Shown here: in pieces, positions 35,190 to 45,430 of the stretch
Position numbering within the stretch: the stretch's first letter is position 1
Layout of the letters: every line of letters begins with the position of its first letter
From: Manihot esculenta
Lineage: Eukaryota; Streptophyta; Magnoliopsida; Malpighiales; Euphorbiaceae
Length of the DNA: 64,000 nucleotides
Reading direction: 5' to 3'
Assembly: GCF_001659605.2 (NCBI RefSeq)
Contig: NC_035164.2
Span: 18,694,000 to 18,757,999, forward strand
The notes under the pieces: generated by a model
What the model was told of the DNA's origin: nothing
The model's database searches: none
Seen by the model: only the letters and a program-made list of their open reading frames with translations
Translations under genes and position numbers: made by a program

Positions 35190-35653
35190 CTAATCTGTAT
35201 TTGATAAGGATTGGGATATCAACCGTTTCTCTCTCCATTCCACTTAGAATTGGATAAATATATTAGTATCTATGTTCGGTTAGACCACGTAACAGAGACA
35301 CATTCTACAAGAGTAAGGGAGTTGAGACCTCACGTTATGCTTTTAGAGAATAAAAAAAAAGGGAAACAGAGAAACCCTAGCCATTTTCAAGAGCTAGCAC
35401 TCCAAACGGCAAGCATTCTTATGGATACTGACAGAGAGTGCTCGCGAGATGCATTCTTATGGATACTGACAGAGAGTGCTCGCGAGAAGTAGCACCTAAA
35501 GTCTACTGAATATTTTGTAAACTTCTAAAAGATTAGAATTCGAATCCTTTTTTTCGATTAAATGAAACACTTGGTTTTTGGGAGGTAATCTAAAGATCAA
35601 ATTTTTGTTCCGTTGCATATTTTGATTTGTTGTGATCTTTGTATTCATTAACA
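34691..35653 (+). repeat. Partial copia LTR in the duplicated unit
   Basis: This matches the 3' two-thirds of the copia LTR (compare 33350-34267) and ends TTAACA. It has no LTR start and no adjoining purine tract, so it is a product of duplication rather than a separate insertion. Confidence 0.9.
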
Positions 35654-36411
35654 AAAATTTCAGAATTTTTTTGTGTAGTATCCAATTATCATCAATATAA
35701 TGTGTAGTAATACATATATAATTGACCTTTTGTAGTGAAGTCCATGCATATGTAGTACTACAAATTCTTTGACCAGTCTCATTAAAAAAATTCTTCAATT
35801 TTTTTTCCTTTTCTCTAAGTATAATTCATACAATCATTGGAAATCGTCCAACGAGATAGAATTCTAAACATAGATTGTGTATATTCAACTCATTTTCTAA
35901 ACCCTTTCCCTCCAATAAACATAAATGTAAACTCATCAATAATAATCATTTTAGCTAATTTTTATCTTGAAACCTCTTGATTAAAATGCCAAGTACTTGA
36001 TGTACCCAACTGAGAATTCCCCCACCCCATCTTGTGTACTAGAGCTGATTGCAAAGAAAATTGGGATTGTCTTGTAATCACAATATGTGAAATTTTCATA
36101 TATATAGACATATGATCTCTAAGTGAAGTAGTGCAATTTTTTCGGATCATAAAAAAAATTTCTTATTATAATAATTGCACTTGTCTTTTTGTACACTAGT
36201 ATTATCCACAAATCTGATAAAGAGGTCCCAAACCGCGGATCTTGACTTCATAACTTTTCTCTTCATTTTGGAAGTTGTTTCCCTAGCTCTATCTCCAGTT
36301 TCAGCTCCTGTTTAATTTGAAGCAGTTGGAGGAGGTACAGATGATGTTAAACTTGGATTCTTGGTCCTTCTTGTTGGGCTTCCATCATTTAAGTAAGAGT
36401 AATCATGTACA
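35654..36411 (-). pseudogene. hAT transposase, N-terminal part with BED-type zinc finger
   Basis: Minus-strand reading from about 36400 gives a Ser/Pro-rich start, then KSRSAVWDLFIRF and KCNYYNK, the BED zinc finger that contacts DNA in hAT transposases. A second finger cysteine is replaced by Tyr. The IDEFTFMFIGGKGFRK block and THYIDDNWILHKKILKF follow, the latter also in the short frame 35496-35798. Stops lie throughout. The start codon cannot be fixed. Confidence 0.82.
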
Positions 36412-38229
36412 AATTCAAGCATTATATTAAGAATATTAAATACAAACTATTAAACCAAATTAATATCCTAAGTTATAATGGAAATATAGGCAACCATAAC
36501 AGAAAACTCAAATTAAGAATGAGCAATTGAGCAGTGAAATTATTCAAAATCAAGCACAAAATATCAGTGAAATAAATATATTTATTATTTAATAAATATA
36601 GAGCAGTAGACAAAATCAATCACAAATTCAATAAAGTTTTTAAGCAGTTAACATCATTTGTATCAATATGGAGCAGAGAGTATACAAATTTAACAAATCA
36701 CATTCCAACCAAATGGTTAGTTACTTAATTTGCAGTACAATACACAAATTTAATGAAATCAAATAATCCTATTTCTTCACACATGGATTGGTGAACAACT
36801 AAGAACAAGAGTGCAAAACATATTCTAAAATTGTAAAATAAAAGTCAACTATCCCAAATTTTCTATCAACAAACATATAATCATATGACATTTCAATCAA
36901 ATTATAAAATTTTATTTATTTTACCTCTGTTTAATTGACTAGAATGAATTTGGATTGATTTGAAGGTATTTAGACTAACATGCAAAATAAATGTGGACAA
37001 TGATGATTGACTCGGTTGTGTTGTGCTGGTGACTCGGTCTATAGAAGCCTATGCACGATGGTAGACTACATTAGTCTTCGATAGCTGACTCTCATCATGC
37101 TTGTGCGTCGAGTGGTGTGATTCACTCTCGATGTCAAACGAAGGGACGAGTAGCATTGTCGTGCTCGATGGCTGGTGCGACTAGAGTGTGGCTGGTGGTG
37201 GTCCAGAAACTTTGAATGGTTGTGTGAGGCTGGAGTGTGGCTAGAGAAGAAAGTATAAAGATAAAAAAAATTAGAATTTTAAGTTTTAATTTTAGGCTGG
37301 GTAGGCTATTGCTACTTGTCCCCTTGGAATGGAGAAAAAACAAAAGAATGTCATGGTGCATAGATATAAAATTTGGTTCGGTTTGATCAAAACTTTTGAA
37401 AATTTCAAAAAAATAAAAACAGAACAAAATCATTTTAAATTCGAATTGCTAAATTAAATTGGTTCGATTAATTTTTCAATTTAAATCGAATAGTGCTTAC
37501 CTCTAAGTAATTGCATAAAAAGTATGCAACTGTTATTCGTGTGATGGTGGACAATTTTGTGTAATGTCCACCAAATTCCACAAAAGAGATTTTTATTATT
37601 TTTAGTTTTATTATTTCTCAAATTTAAGACTTTTTAAGTCTTGATAAAAAATTAGATGGTGAGATTCTAATATTAAGAAGATTAGTATAAAATTAAATTT
37701 TTTAATTTGAATTTAAATGACTCTTTTGAATAGGAGAAATGAGTTTTTCTTTCTATACAGGCTATTTTAATTTTAATTTTTATTTTTAGAGCAAATAATT
37801 TCTATTTTTACTTAAAAAAATGTTCCACCAATGACCCACTGTTAACAAAAGAATTGCAACACTCAAATGATGATGTGCATTATAGTTCAGCTATAAACAT
37901 CCAACCACAGAATATTTTAATCAATTCATTCCTCAACGCTAGAATAAAATTGAGCTAAAAGATTCCTATTCAAAATAAACAGTGCAGTCAGTCAAAAGAT
38001 AAACAGTACAATTAGTCAAATAACTCTTTAAACTATGAAATTATATATACTATTGAAATGTCATAATCATCGGAGAAATATAGAGATAATGTGATTTTTG
38101 TGTGTCATCGGATATATACTTTGGTGGCAAGTGATAAATATGAGAATCCTGAAATTTTATTTTTTTAATTTTTTATTCACATTAAAAAAAAAGTGATTTT
38201 GTGTTTTTTTTTTTATTTATATTTTTCAA
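36412..38229. other. AT-rich intergenic DNA, no gene recognised
   Basis: No frame here resembles a known protein. Part of 37000-37230 is more GC-rich, with repeated GACTCGGT/GTGGCTGG words. A TTGGTTCGGTTTGAT-type stretch with AATTCGAATT words (37370-37490) looks like old repeat debris. The region ends upstream of CLPP2. Confidence 0.5.
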
Positions 38230-38449
38230 ATACGGAAAGTTGATGGTTTTTTGAACCGGAGTGCTCGAGTTTTTGCTTTGCATATACTCAAACACAAATT
38301 TGTACGGATAAACCCCGTCCCAATCTCAGTCAAAACCCCATCGAACTTAAACCCTTAATCCACAGAAGCCCTCCCAACTCGACACCTTCTCCCTCTTCTC
38401 TAAACTCCGACTGTCTGCTCTCAAATCCGCTGCCTCCGCCGCCGTCGCC
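38230..38449 (+). promoter_or_regulatory. Likely CLPP2 promoter and 5' UTR
   Basis: Base composition changes from AT-rich to CT-rich about 150 bp before the CLPP2 start, ending in a CCGCTGCCTCCGCCGCCGTC stretch. GCATATACTC near 38280 could be a weak TATA element. The transcription start cannot be set from sequence alone. Confidence 0.45.
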
Positions 38450-40075
38450 ATGAGGAGCCTCATCTCTAATGCCAAATTCTTTGCCACTACCGCCATTAGG
38501 GGCAGAATTCCCCTGTCGTCGAATCCGTCGATCAGTGGCACTCGCGCTTACAGTCTGATTCCAATGGTGATAGAGCACTCATCTCGAGGAGAAAGAGCTT
38601 ACGATATATTCTCGAGGCTTCTAAAGGAGCGAATTGTTTGCATCAATGGTCCAATCAATGACGACACGGCCCATGTCGTGGTTGCTCAGCTTCTCTTTCT
38701 CGAGTCCGAGAACCCTTCCAAGCCAATCCACATGTACCTCAATTCCCCTGGCGGCCAAGTCACTGCTGGTTCAGTAACCACAAAGCCTTGTTTCTATTGT
38801 TTTTGTTTTTAGTTTTCTATGGTTAATTATATGGGTGACTTGAAATCTTCCAGTTGATGTCACTCTGCTTGGCTTATCTTATTGTAATGTTTGTGGGTGT
38901 GTGGCTTACTACATCTTATCATTTAGCGTTTCCGATTTCATGGATGGACATAGAAACATTTAATTATTGCAGCTGATTCTTTGGATTTAGATGTTCTTTG
39001 TTCGCTTAATAGTGCTAAATAAAAAAAAGGATTGTAACGTTTGATAATATTCTTTCCAACCACTTAGCAGTAGAGACACATTTTGCAAAGTTCATCAGAA
39101 ATTAGAATAGATTGGAGGAAGAAAAAAAAAGAAAGAGAAAAAAAAGAAAGATAGGAAGGAGAGCTTGGAGAACAGGCAGAAGGTATAGTTTGAGTGGAAA
39201 TAGTGCCTTATCGAACAATTTTACAAAATTTTAATTCGAAGTGCGCGATGAAAAACAGTCCGTTGGTTTTGGCACACCGCGGATGCTATTGACTTCATCA
39301 TGTGCGTATCACTGTTTTCTCAAGTTTTATGATTTTTGTTTAAGCTTGGATTCGCAATTTAAAATAAGTGTTGTTCATCTGATAAAAGTATTATCTAATT
39401 TTGAACTCAGATGGGCAACTGTTACTCAAGGGTGATGAATCCCTGAAATGCCATGAAACTTTTACAAATTCTTTTGCTGCTTTTTTATAATACTTCTTGT
39501 CATATGATACTGGATGATCAAGCAGTGGGATATTGTATGCGAATGTCTAGTCCTAAATTTATTTTAGCTCAACTAATCAGCTTAAGCATTTAAAGTTTGA
39601 GATATATAATTCTCTGAGCTATTTAAATGTTGATTTTTTTGTGGTGTTTTATGTAGGTCTTGCTATTTATGATACAATGCAGTATATAAGATCTCCGATC
39701 AATACCATCTGTTTAGGTCAAGCTGCATCTATGGCTTCTCTCCTTTTGGCTGCAGGCACCAAGGGTGAGAGGAAGGCACTTCCTAATGCTACTATTATGA
39801 TTCACCAGCCATCAGGTGGGTACAGTGGACAGGCAAAGGACATGAGCATTCACACCAAGCAGATAGTTCGAGTTTGGGATTCACTCAATCAACTCTACTC
39901 AAAGCATACAGGGCAGTCAATAGATGTAATTCAGCAGAATATGGACAGAGATTATTTTATGACCCCAGAAGAGGCGAAGGACTTTGGGATTATTGATGAA
40001 GTGATTGATGAAAGACCAATGTCTCTGGTGACTGATGCTGTGGGTGGTGAAGGCAAAGAAAAGGGTTCAAATTAG
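38450..40075 (+). CDS. CLPP2: ATP-dependent Clp protease proteolytic subunit 2, mitochondrial (ClpP2)
   Basis: The coding sequence joins 38450-38768 and 39657-40075 (738 bases, 245 aa). ClpP forms the barrel-shaped serine peptidase that, with ClpX, degrades matrix proteins in plant mitochondria. The mature part (about residue 36 on) carries the full ClpP fold: [35 protein letters not shown] with catalytic Ser131, [13 protein letters not shown] with His156, and [19 protein letters not shown] with Asp205. Residues 1-35 are rich in Arg, Ser and Ala and lack acidic residues, as in a mitochondrial presequence. Length and motifs match plant nuclear CLPP2 rather than plastid clpP1. The ATG at 38450 is the first in frame. 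All catalytic residues are intact, and it is the only intact host gene in the window. Confidence 0.95.
38769..39656 (+). other. CLPP2 intron
   Basis: This 888-bp intron has donor GT at 38769 (exon ...ACTGCTG|GTTCAG) and acceptor TTTTATGTAG at 39656. This donor gives the family-conserved VTAGLAIYD. A second GT 6 bases downstream (TCA|GTAACC) looks stronger but would insert two residues there. The acceptor follows a T-rich tract. The frames inside (39241-39435) are not genes. Confidence 0.88.
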
Positions 40076-41518
40076 AATTAGAGGGTGAGATCCTAGCGGA
40101 ACCTGATTTTTGAAGTTTGCATAGATTGTTCTTGATTAATCTATCTGATTATCATATACTCGGATTTTGTTGATTCACATATATATGGTCTGTTCTTATT
40201 TCCTCATTGAACTAATTTCATAGGGCCTGATGTGCATTTCGTGACTTGTAATATTGACTGTACACATTCATCTTGCATTGAGATATTGTGCAAGCCATCA
40301 TGGAATCATTTGATACAAGTTTCTTTTTCTCTAGCACGCTTGACGGAGACTTCCCCTTCCCCCCCAACCCCCACACACACACCGCTTTTTAATTTATTTA
40401 TTTCTTTGCAAGTCGCAGATGAAAATCTGTTTGAAGGGTAGCCTTCCGGTATTATGGTGAAATGACGTTACTTTGAAAGCTTAATTCCGTTAGAAGACGT
40501 TTCCTGGTTTTATATAACAGTTTTAAATTTAGGCTGGTTGAATGTAAAAGTGTAATACTTTGTGTTTAATTACAATTAGTCAAACATTTTAATTTTGTAT
40601 AAGAAAACACATTCTTCAGACCATAAAAGTAGACTTAGTTTGACAGGTGATATTTTCTTTGTTTTTCTAATCACAATTAGTACCACATCATTGAGATCTG
40701 CTTTCAAAAATGGTTTTATTTCAAGGCAGTTGTATACACACAAATGAGCCTCCAAATAGCATAAGAGCTCAAGCTTAGAACCTTTTTAAGAAATGTGGTT
40801 TAGGATCTTGGCTTGGCCTGTTTTCTCTCAAATGAGAGTAACAAAAGCAACAAGAGCAGCAAAATCAATTTGGAGCACAATGAACCAGATTTTGTGGATG
40901 TGTTGTTGCAGAGGTAAAAAGTGTGGATCTACATTTAGTTCACTCTTCTTTTAGGTCTAGTTTTTGCTCTAAGGTCGAGTTCCAGTCAATGAACGTGAAT
41001 TCTTTAATGGGTTGGATGAGGCTAGAGCTAAAGAAGTCAAGTGAAGGATAATTTAGTCTTTGCAGAGGAATATCTACCTGGTGACAAATTCTTCGCTCAG
41101 ATCTCTATACCACCTATGTGCGTTTATGACTGTCGAGAATAAGCTTTTGAGGGTTTAAGTGGGTTAGGGATTTAGCTTTCTCAAATTAGGGATTTTAGAG
41201 GGTTAAGTGTGTTTAGTTAGGAGAGGGTTAGTTATGGTTAGCTCTTAAGTGATATAGTATTAGTTGTGATTTCAAAAAAATCAAGAAAAAAGACACTTCT
41301 CATGCCAGGTATATTAAATTGGCTTTGGTCAAAATTAATTTCATAGTCTAACAATGATTGCAACCAACTTAAAAGAATGAATGCTATTATATAAAGGAAA
41401 AATTATTGTTTAGTATTTGAGGTATAACATTAATGGATCTATTCCTCTATTTTTATTATCGAACACTTTGATTTTTAAGTATTTATTTCGTCTAAATTAG
41501 GAGCCTTTTTGTTAAAAT
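40076..41518. other. CLPP2 3' flank and unassigned intergenic DNA
   Basis: The 3' UTR probably covers the first few hundred bases, though no unambiguous polyadenylation signal stands out. The frame at 40232-40441 is not protein-like. From about 41398 (AAATTATTGTTTAGTATTTGAGG) the DNA looks like a short dispersed non-coding repeat. Confidence 0.45.
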
Positions 41519-41908
41519 AATATGTTAGTCAACCCTCAAATCTCTAAAATTTATTTCTCTCTCTTTCACATATTCCATTTATCGTCTCTATGATATGAAA
41601 TTACTGATGCACTCTTTGCTCCCATCTCCTCCTCCTCCTCCTCTTCTTTCACATATTTATGCCCGATGCACTCTTTGCTCCATCCCCTCCTCTTCTTCTT
41701 TCACATATTCCATTTCCTCTCACTTGCAACTCTTGATACCTTCCTTGTCGTTATCCTTCTTCTTCGCATATTTCATTTTCTCTCTCTACAATTTCCCCTC
41801 ATGCAACGTCCGATGCCTTCCTTGTCATTATCTTCTTCTTTCGCATATTTTATTTTTTCTCTCTACAATTTCCCACATGCAACGTCCAATGCCGTCCTTG
41901 TCGCTATC

Positions 41909-41996
41909 TATCAGGATCATAGAGTTTTCAGGGACCGAAACTGTAATTTTTCAACAAACTCAGTCGACGAGGACGTCGACCGTTTAAGTGGGGGAG
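41909..41996 (+). repeat. Chimeric left end of I: LTR start fused to polypurine region
   Basis: 41909-41952 matches the first bases of the 51114 LTR, with TA for the terminal TG. 41953-41996 (CAACAAACTCAGTCGACG...GTGGGGGAG) matches 51070-51113, the sequence just before the 3' LTR. The join falls in CAACAAACTC. Confidence 0.88.
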
Positions 41997-42633
41997 TGTC
42001 AGGGTCATAAAGTTTTCAGGGACCAAAGCTGTAATTTTCCAACATTAGAGTTCCTAGGAAACAATAATGTGATAAATTAGTAGAAATTATTAGGAAGATA
42101 AAGGCCGAGACAATTTGTTGTAATTCCTTTCCATGTATTTATTTTGGGGGGGGGGGTGTCATATGAGACATGTTGATGTCTCCTCCTACCACAAGCCAAG
42201 TTGTTCCTAAGGCTCTTTAAGGGGGGTGACTAGTTGGCCACCAGCAGGGGCTGGGCCCAGTTGGCTACCATAGGCCTACGGAGATTCCAAGTGTGCCTTC
42301 ACTCCTTGTAGACCGTCCCCCCTGTCTACAAGGGAAGTGAGAATTATTGTAACGATTGCGTCGATGATAATGTATAATTACTATTTTGCCCCTGAAATAA
42401 AATAAATAGCCTGTTCATGAATTCTCATGTTCAATTCTTTTCTTTTGTGCCTACTGTGAGGCTTCTAATGGAATGCCGCCTGTTGGCTTCGCTATTCGCG
42501 TATATAACCTTGACTAATCAGAGTAATCTTGTTCATAGGTTATCGGGTGATTCTTAAGGCTGACTTAGCTTGAAGGTGTTCAAGTCAAGTGCCGCACGGT
42601 TCCAGGCGATTGCTAAAATCTAAAACCGTGACA
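41997..42633 (+). repeat. Element I left full-length LTR
   Basis: This 637-bp LTR runs from TGTCAGGGTCATAAAG to AACCGTGACA with TGTCA/TGACA inverted ends. A run of about ten G lies near 42146. It matches 51114-51729 closely apart from small indels, including about 20 bp around 42245. Confidence 0.93.
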
Positions 42634-42634
42634 A

Positions 42635-42648
42635 TTGGTATCAGAGCC
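42635..42648 (+). other. Element I primer-binding site
   Basis: TTGGTATCAGAGCC directly follows the LTR and is the initiator tRNA-Met type. Confidence 0.88.
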
Positions 42649-45430
42649 ATAAAGATCTACAAGCAATATAAAGGAATGACGAAGGTTGGCACATGCACAA
42701 AGGCCCTTGAAAGAAGGGTGAGAATCGTGCTGTCTGGTTGGATGTCTATGCCACCTAAGAGGGGAAGGCGTTGGAGATTGATTCTGGTTAGAAGTGCCTT
42801 GAGGTACTATAGAGGGAAAAATGAACGTTGTTGGCTATGATAGCCAAATTGTCGGGAGATTGAGGCCACCCAAAACCTCTTTCATGCGAATGACACCTGG
42901 TGGGGTGATCGTGAGTGTAAAGTGATGAAAGGGGGAGGCAGTGACCTCCCAATTATGAAGTTACGAGGAGTAGTAGCACGTTGTGAGGCAAGGAAGACAA
43001 AAGCTTGAGCCTTCGGGCTAGATTGACCATATTAACTGGAGGTGCTACACGCTCCACTAGGGACACCATTGGGAGAGAGGTAATGACCTAGTACTGCACA
43101 CTCCATTGGAAATGTCTTATGGAGAGAGGGTAATGACTAGGTGCTACATACTCCCTTTTAGTGGCCCTTGGAGAGAGAGTAATGACCTCAGGGTATAGTG
43201 ATAAGGGAGAGGATGAGCCAATAGAGCTTGAGGCCATCTGAGAATCCCGAGACTATTCCACTCAAAATTGAGGCAAGAGGCCTCCTGAGACATAATTGAG
43301 GCAAGAGGCCTCCTGAGACATAATTGAGGAAAGAGGCCTCCTAAGATAAAATTGAGGCAGAGGCCTCTCATGTATTTTTTTTACTTGTCAGAATGCTGCA
43401 AGAATATTAAATATGATATAGGAAAGACTATGAGCAATACTTCAGAAGTGAACTAGAGGAACACTTATCAATGGCGTGAATTACGAGCTAATGCCTATGA
43501 AGTAGGCAAGGGTGGAATCCCAAAACCTCAATCCTTGTCATGGAATGGAGGTAAATAATTTCTCTTTAATATGAACTTCTTTATTAATATTATTGGGAAT
43601 TGTGACTGTGCAGATATATAAAGAACAACATTTATGTGATCAAACTATAAAGTTAAATTTATTCAAAAAATGAAAGTGTAAAGTCCTATGGATAGAGGGT
43701 GTTCACACTACACATGAGAAAAGGGATATGAAATGGTAAGCTTCAATTTTACTACAAGAATGTAACATTTGTTATTCAAGAGAATTGGTAAACTCCAACA
43801 AGGTGTTCATAAGGAAAGTACATAAAGAAACTGTTCAGCATCGGTGGCTGACACAAAAGAATGTGGCACTTGATTTTAATAGAGTAAGCGGATTGTGACA
43901 ACTAATTCAAGAGACATGACTGAGCTTAAAACCTTCTTGAATAAGGTCAAAACTTGGAGGAATATGGGGTAGAGAAAAGGGTGACCAAGGTTGATTTGAT
44001 TCTATTACCAAGGAGTTGAAGAGATGTTCAACTCCGGTATCTGATTAATAGCCGCCTAAGAAGATGGGCTAAAGCAGTAAGTGGGGGAGCGGTCTAAAAT
44101 GTTGTAAACAAGATGACATATAAGTGGCGTAACTAAGTAGTATGAAGGGTTCTCTATGAAGAAAGCCATATTATTCTACAAATTGCTTTTGCGAAAATGC
44201 TTCGAAGGTCTCGAAGGACTTGGTGAGTAAGGGAGGAGGGAACATAAGGTATAAATTCTAAAGTTGTCAACTCTAGGTTGTTTCCACTTTCTTATTCCTC
44301 CCCACCTAAGGTAGTGTTGTTGCGTGAAGGGATCAAGCATGATGGAAATGTTGTACAAGTGTTGTGTCAGATAAGGGACATGGGATGGTGGAAGAGATCT
44401 TTAAAATCTCCTCAAGGATTCTAAGAGAAGAAATGAGAATCGGAGCTAGGATAAAACAACATATCGTTGCCCAGTGTCAGATATATTGGAGTTGATGCTA
44501 CAAAGCGGGCACAGATACAAGATTCATGGACTGTTTACACAATTGTTAGAATCAGGACTAAAACTGAAGTGGATGATATGAGGAAATAAAGATAAAGCAG
44601 ACAACTTGAGTGCAGGGATTAAGGTGAGCATGTCCTGTGACAAACTCGCTTAATCAAGGACATCGAAAAGCAAGATGGACTTCACAATTTCTCTTTGTAG
44701 CGAACCCGAGACGTTAATAGATGTGGCATCTCCCAAAATGACATAAGTTATCTCTGTTTCAACCAATAATTGTTCTTCGATAGAAGGAGAGGTAATCGAG
44801 AGTAGTGAAGAAGAAACTAGTGGATATCCAGCAAGAGGGGGTGCAAGAGTAAACTCAACAAAAAGTAGCATTCATTGAAGTATTGTCTATCTGTGCATAA
44901 GTGGAACAAAATAAATAAATAAATATGGTAATTATGAGAAATGAGTACAGTAGTTATCAACTGTTATGATATTCTTTTATAAATTACTTGATCCTGGTGC
45001 ATAACTAGTGAGCAAGCTATTGCTCCTATAACTCTTGTTATGTTGTGCAGCGTTGTTAGTGCAGAAGGAAAAGTTTTGAGAGATCCATATGAAACACTGG
45101 TAGGGATGAGATGGTGATAGATCAAAGGTAGTAGTTGTCTCATCTCTCAAAACATATCCTTTACAAGGATACAGAAAACGAGCATCAAAATAGGAAGGGC
45201 GTACCCTAAAAAGAGAAAAAAATGGAAAAAAAAACCAATACTAAGTTTTGCAATGATGAAAATTAGTCAAAAAGTGGAATAGATTGGAGTCCAGAGGGGA
45301 TAAAAAGAAAATAACAATTACAAGAGTAGGAAACAATGTATGATAAGTGCCAACCAACTATGATTGTCGAGCACATGTTCATTCTCTTTGAGGTAAGTAA
45401 ACGTTTTGATAGGACAACCAAGAGGAATGT
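42649..45430 (+). other. Element I interior, left part, with two minisatellites
   Basis: No frame longer than about 80 codons resembles a protein. Tandem ~60-bp units with GGAGAGAG(G)GTAATGAC lie at about 43025-43190. Four 28-bp units of AATTGAGGCAAGAGGCCTCC lie at 43264-43291, 43292-43319, 43320-43347 and 43348-43372. The rest is purine-rich and appears non-coding or decayed. Confidence 0.7.
43264..43372 (+). repeat. 28-bp minisatellite with AGAGGCCTC core
   Basis: Three full units and a shortened fourth, each with the small palindrome GAGGCCTC. The first two units differ at one or two positions. Confidence 0.92.

Larger units (their letters stand above)
33350..36082 (+). repeat. Tandem duplication of copia LTR end plus hAT flank
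   Basis: Unit 1 (33350-34690) and unit 2 (34691-36082) each contain the copia LTR from AATTTGTCC to its terminus, followed by the same ~420 bp of hAT coding sequence ending ATTG(C/G)GATTGTCTTGTA-type sequence. Unit 2 carries an AAT microsatellite (about 35156-35188) and a 38-bp internal duplication (35413-35450 and 35451-35488). The LTR-hAT junction in both units shows the duplication came after the copia insertion. Confidence 0.92.

Noticed and set aside
34691..35653. Separate copia solo LTR
   Set aside because: It lacks the LTR start and is followed by the same hAT flank as the neighbouring LTR. It is part of a tandem duplication.
39241..39435. Small gene inside the CLPP2 intron
   Set aside because: A 64-codon frame with no similarity to known proteins and intron-like AT-rich composition.
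41595..42010. Two overlapping frames rich in Ser/Phe/Leu (114-130 codons)
   Set aside because: They are produced by a CT-rich repeat and cross the boundary of element I.
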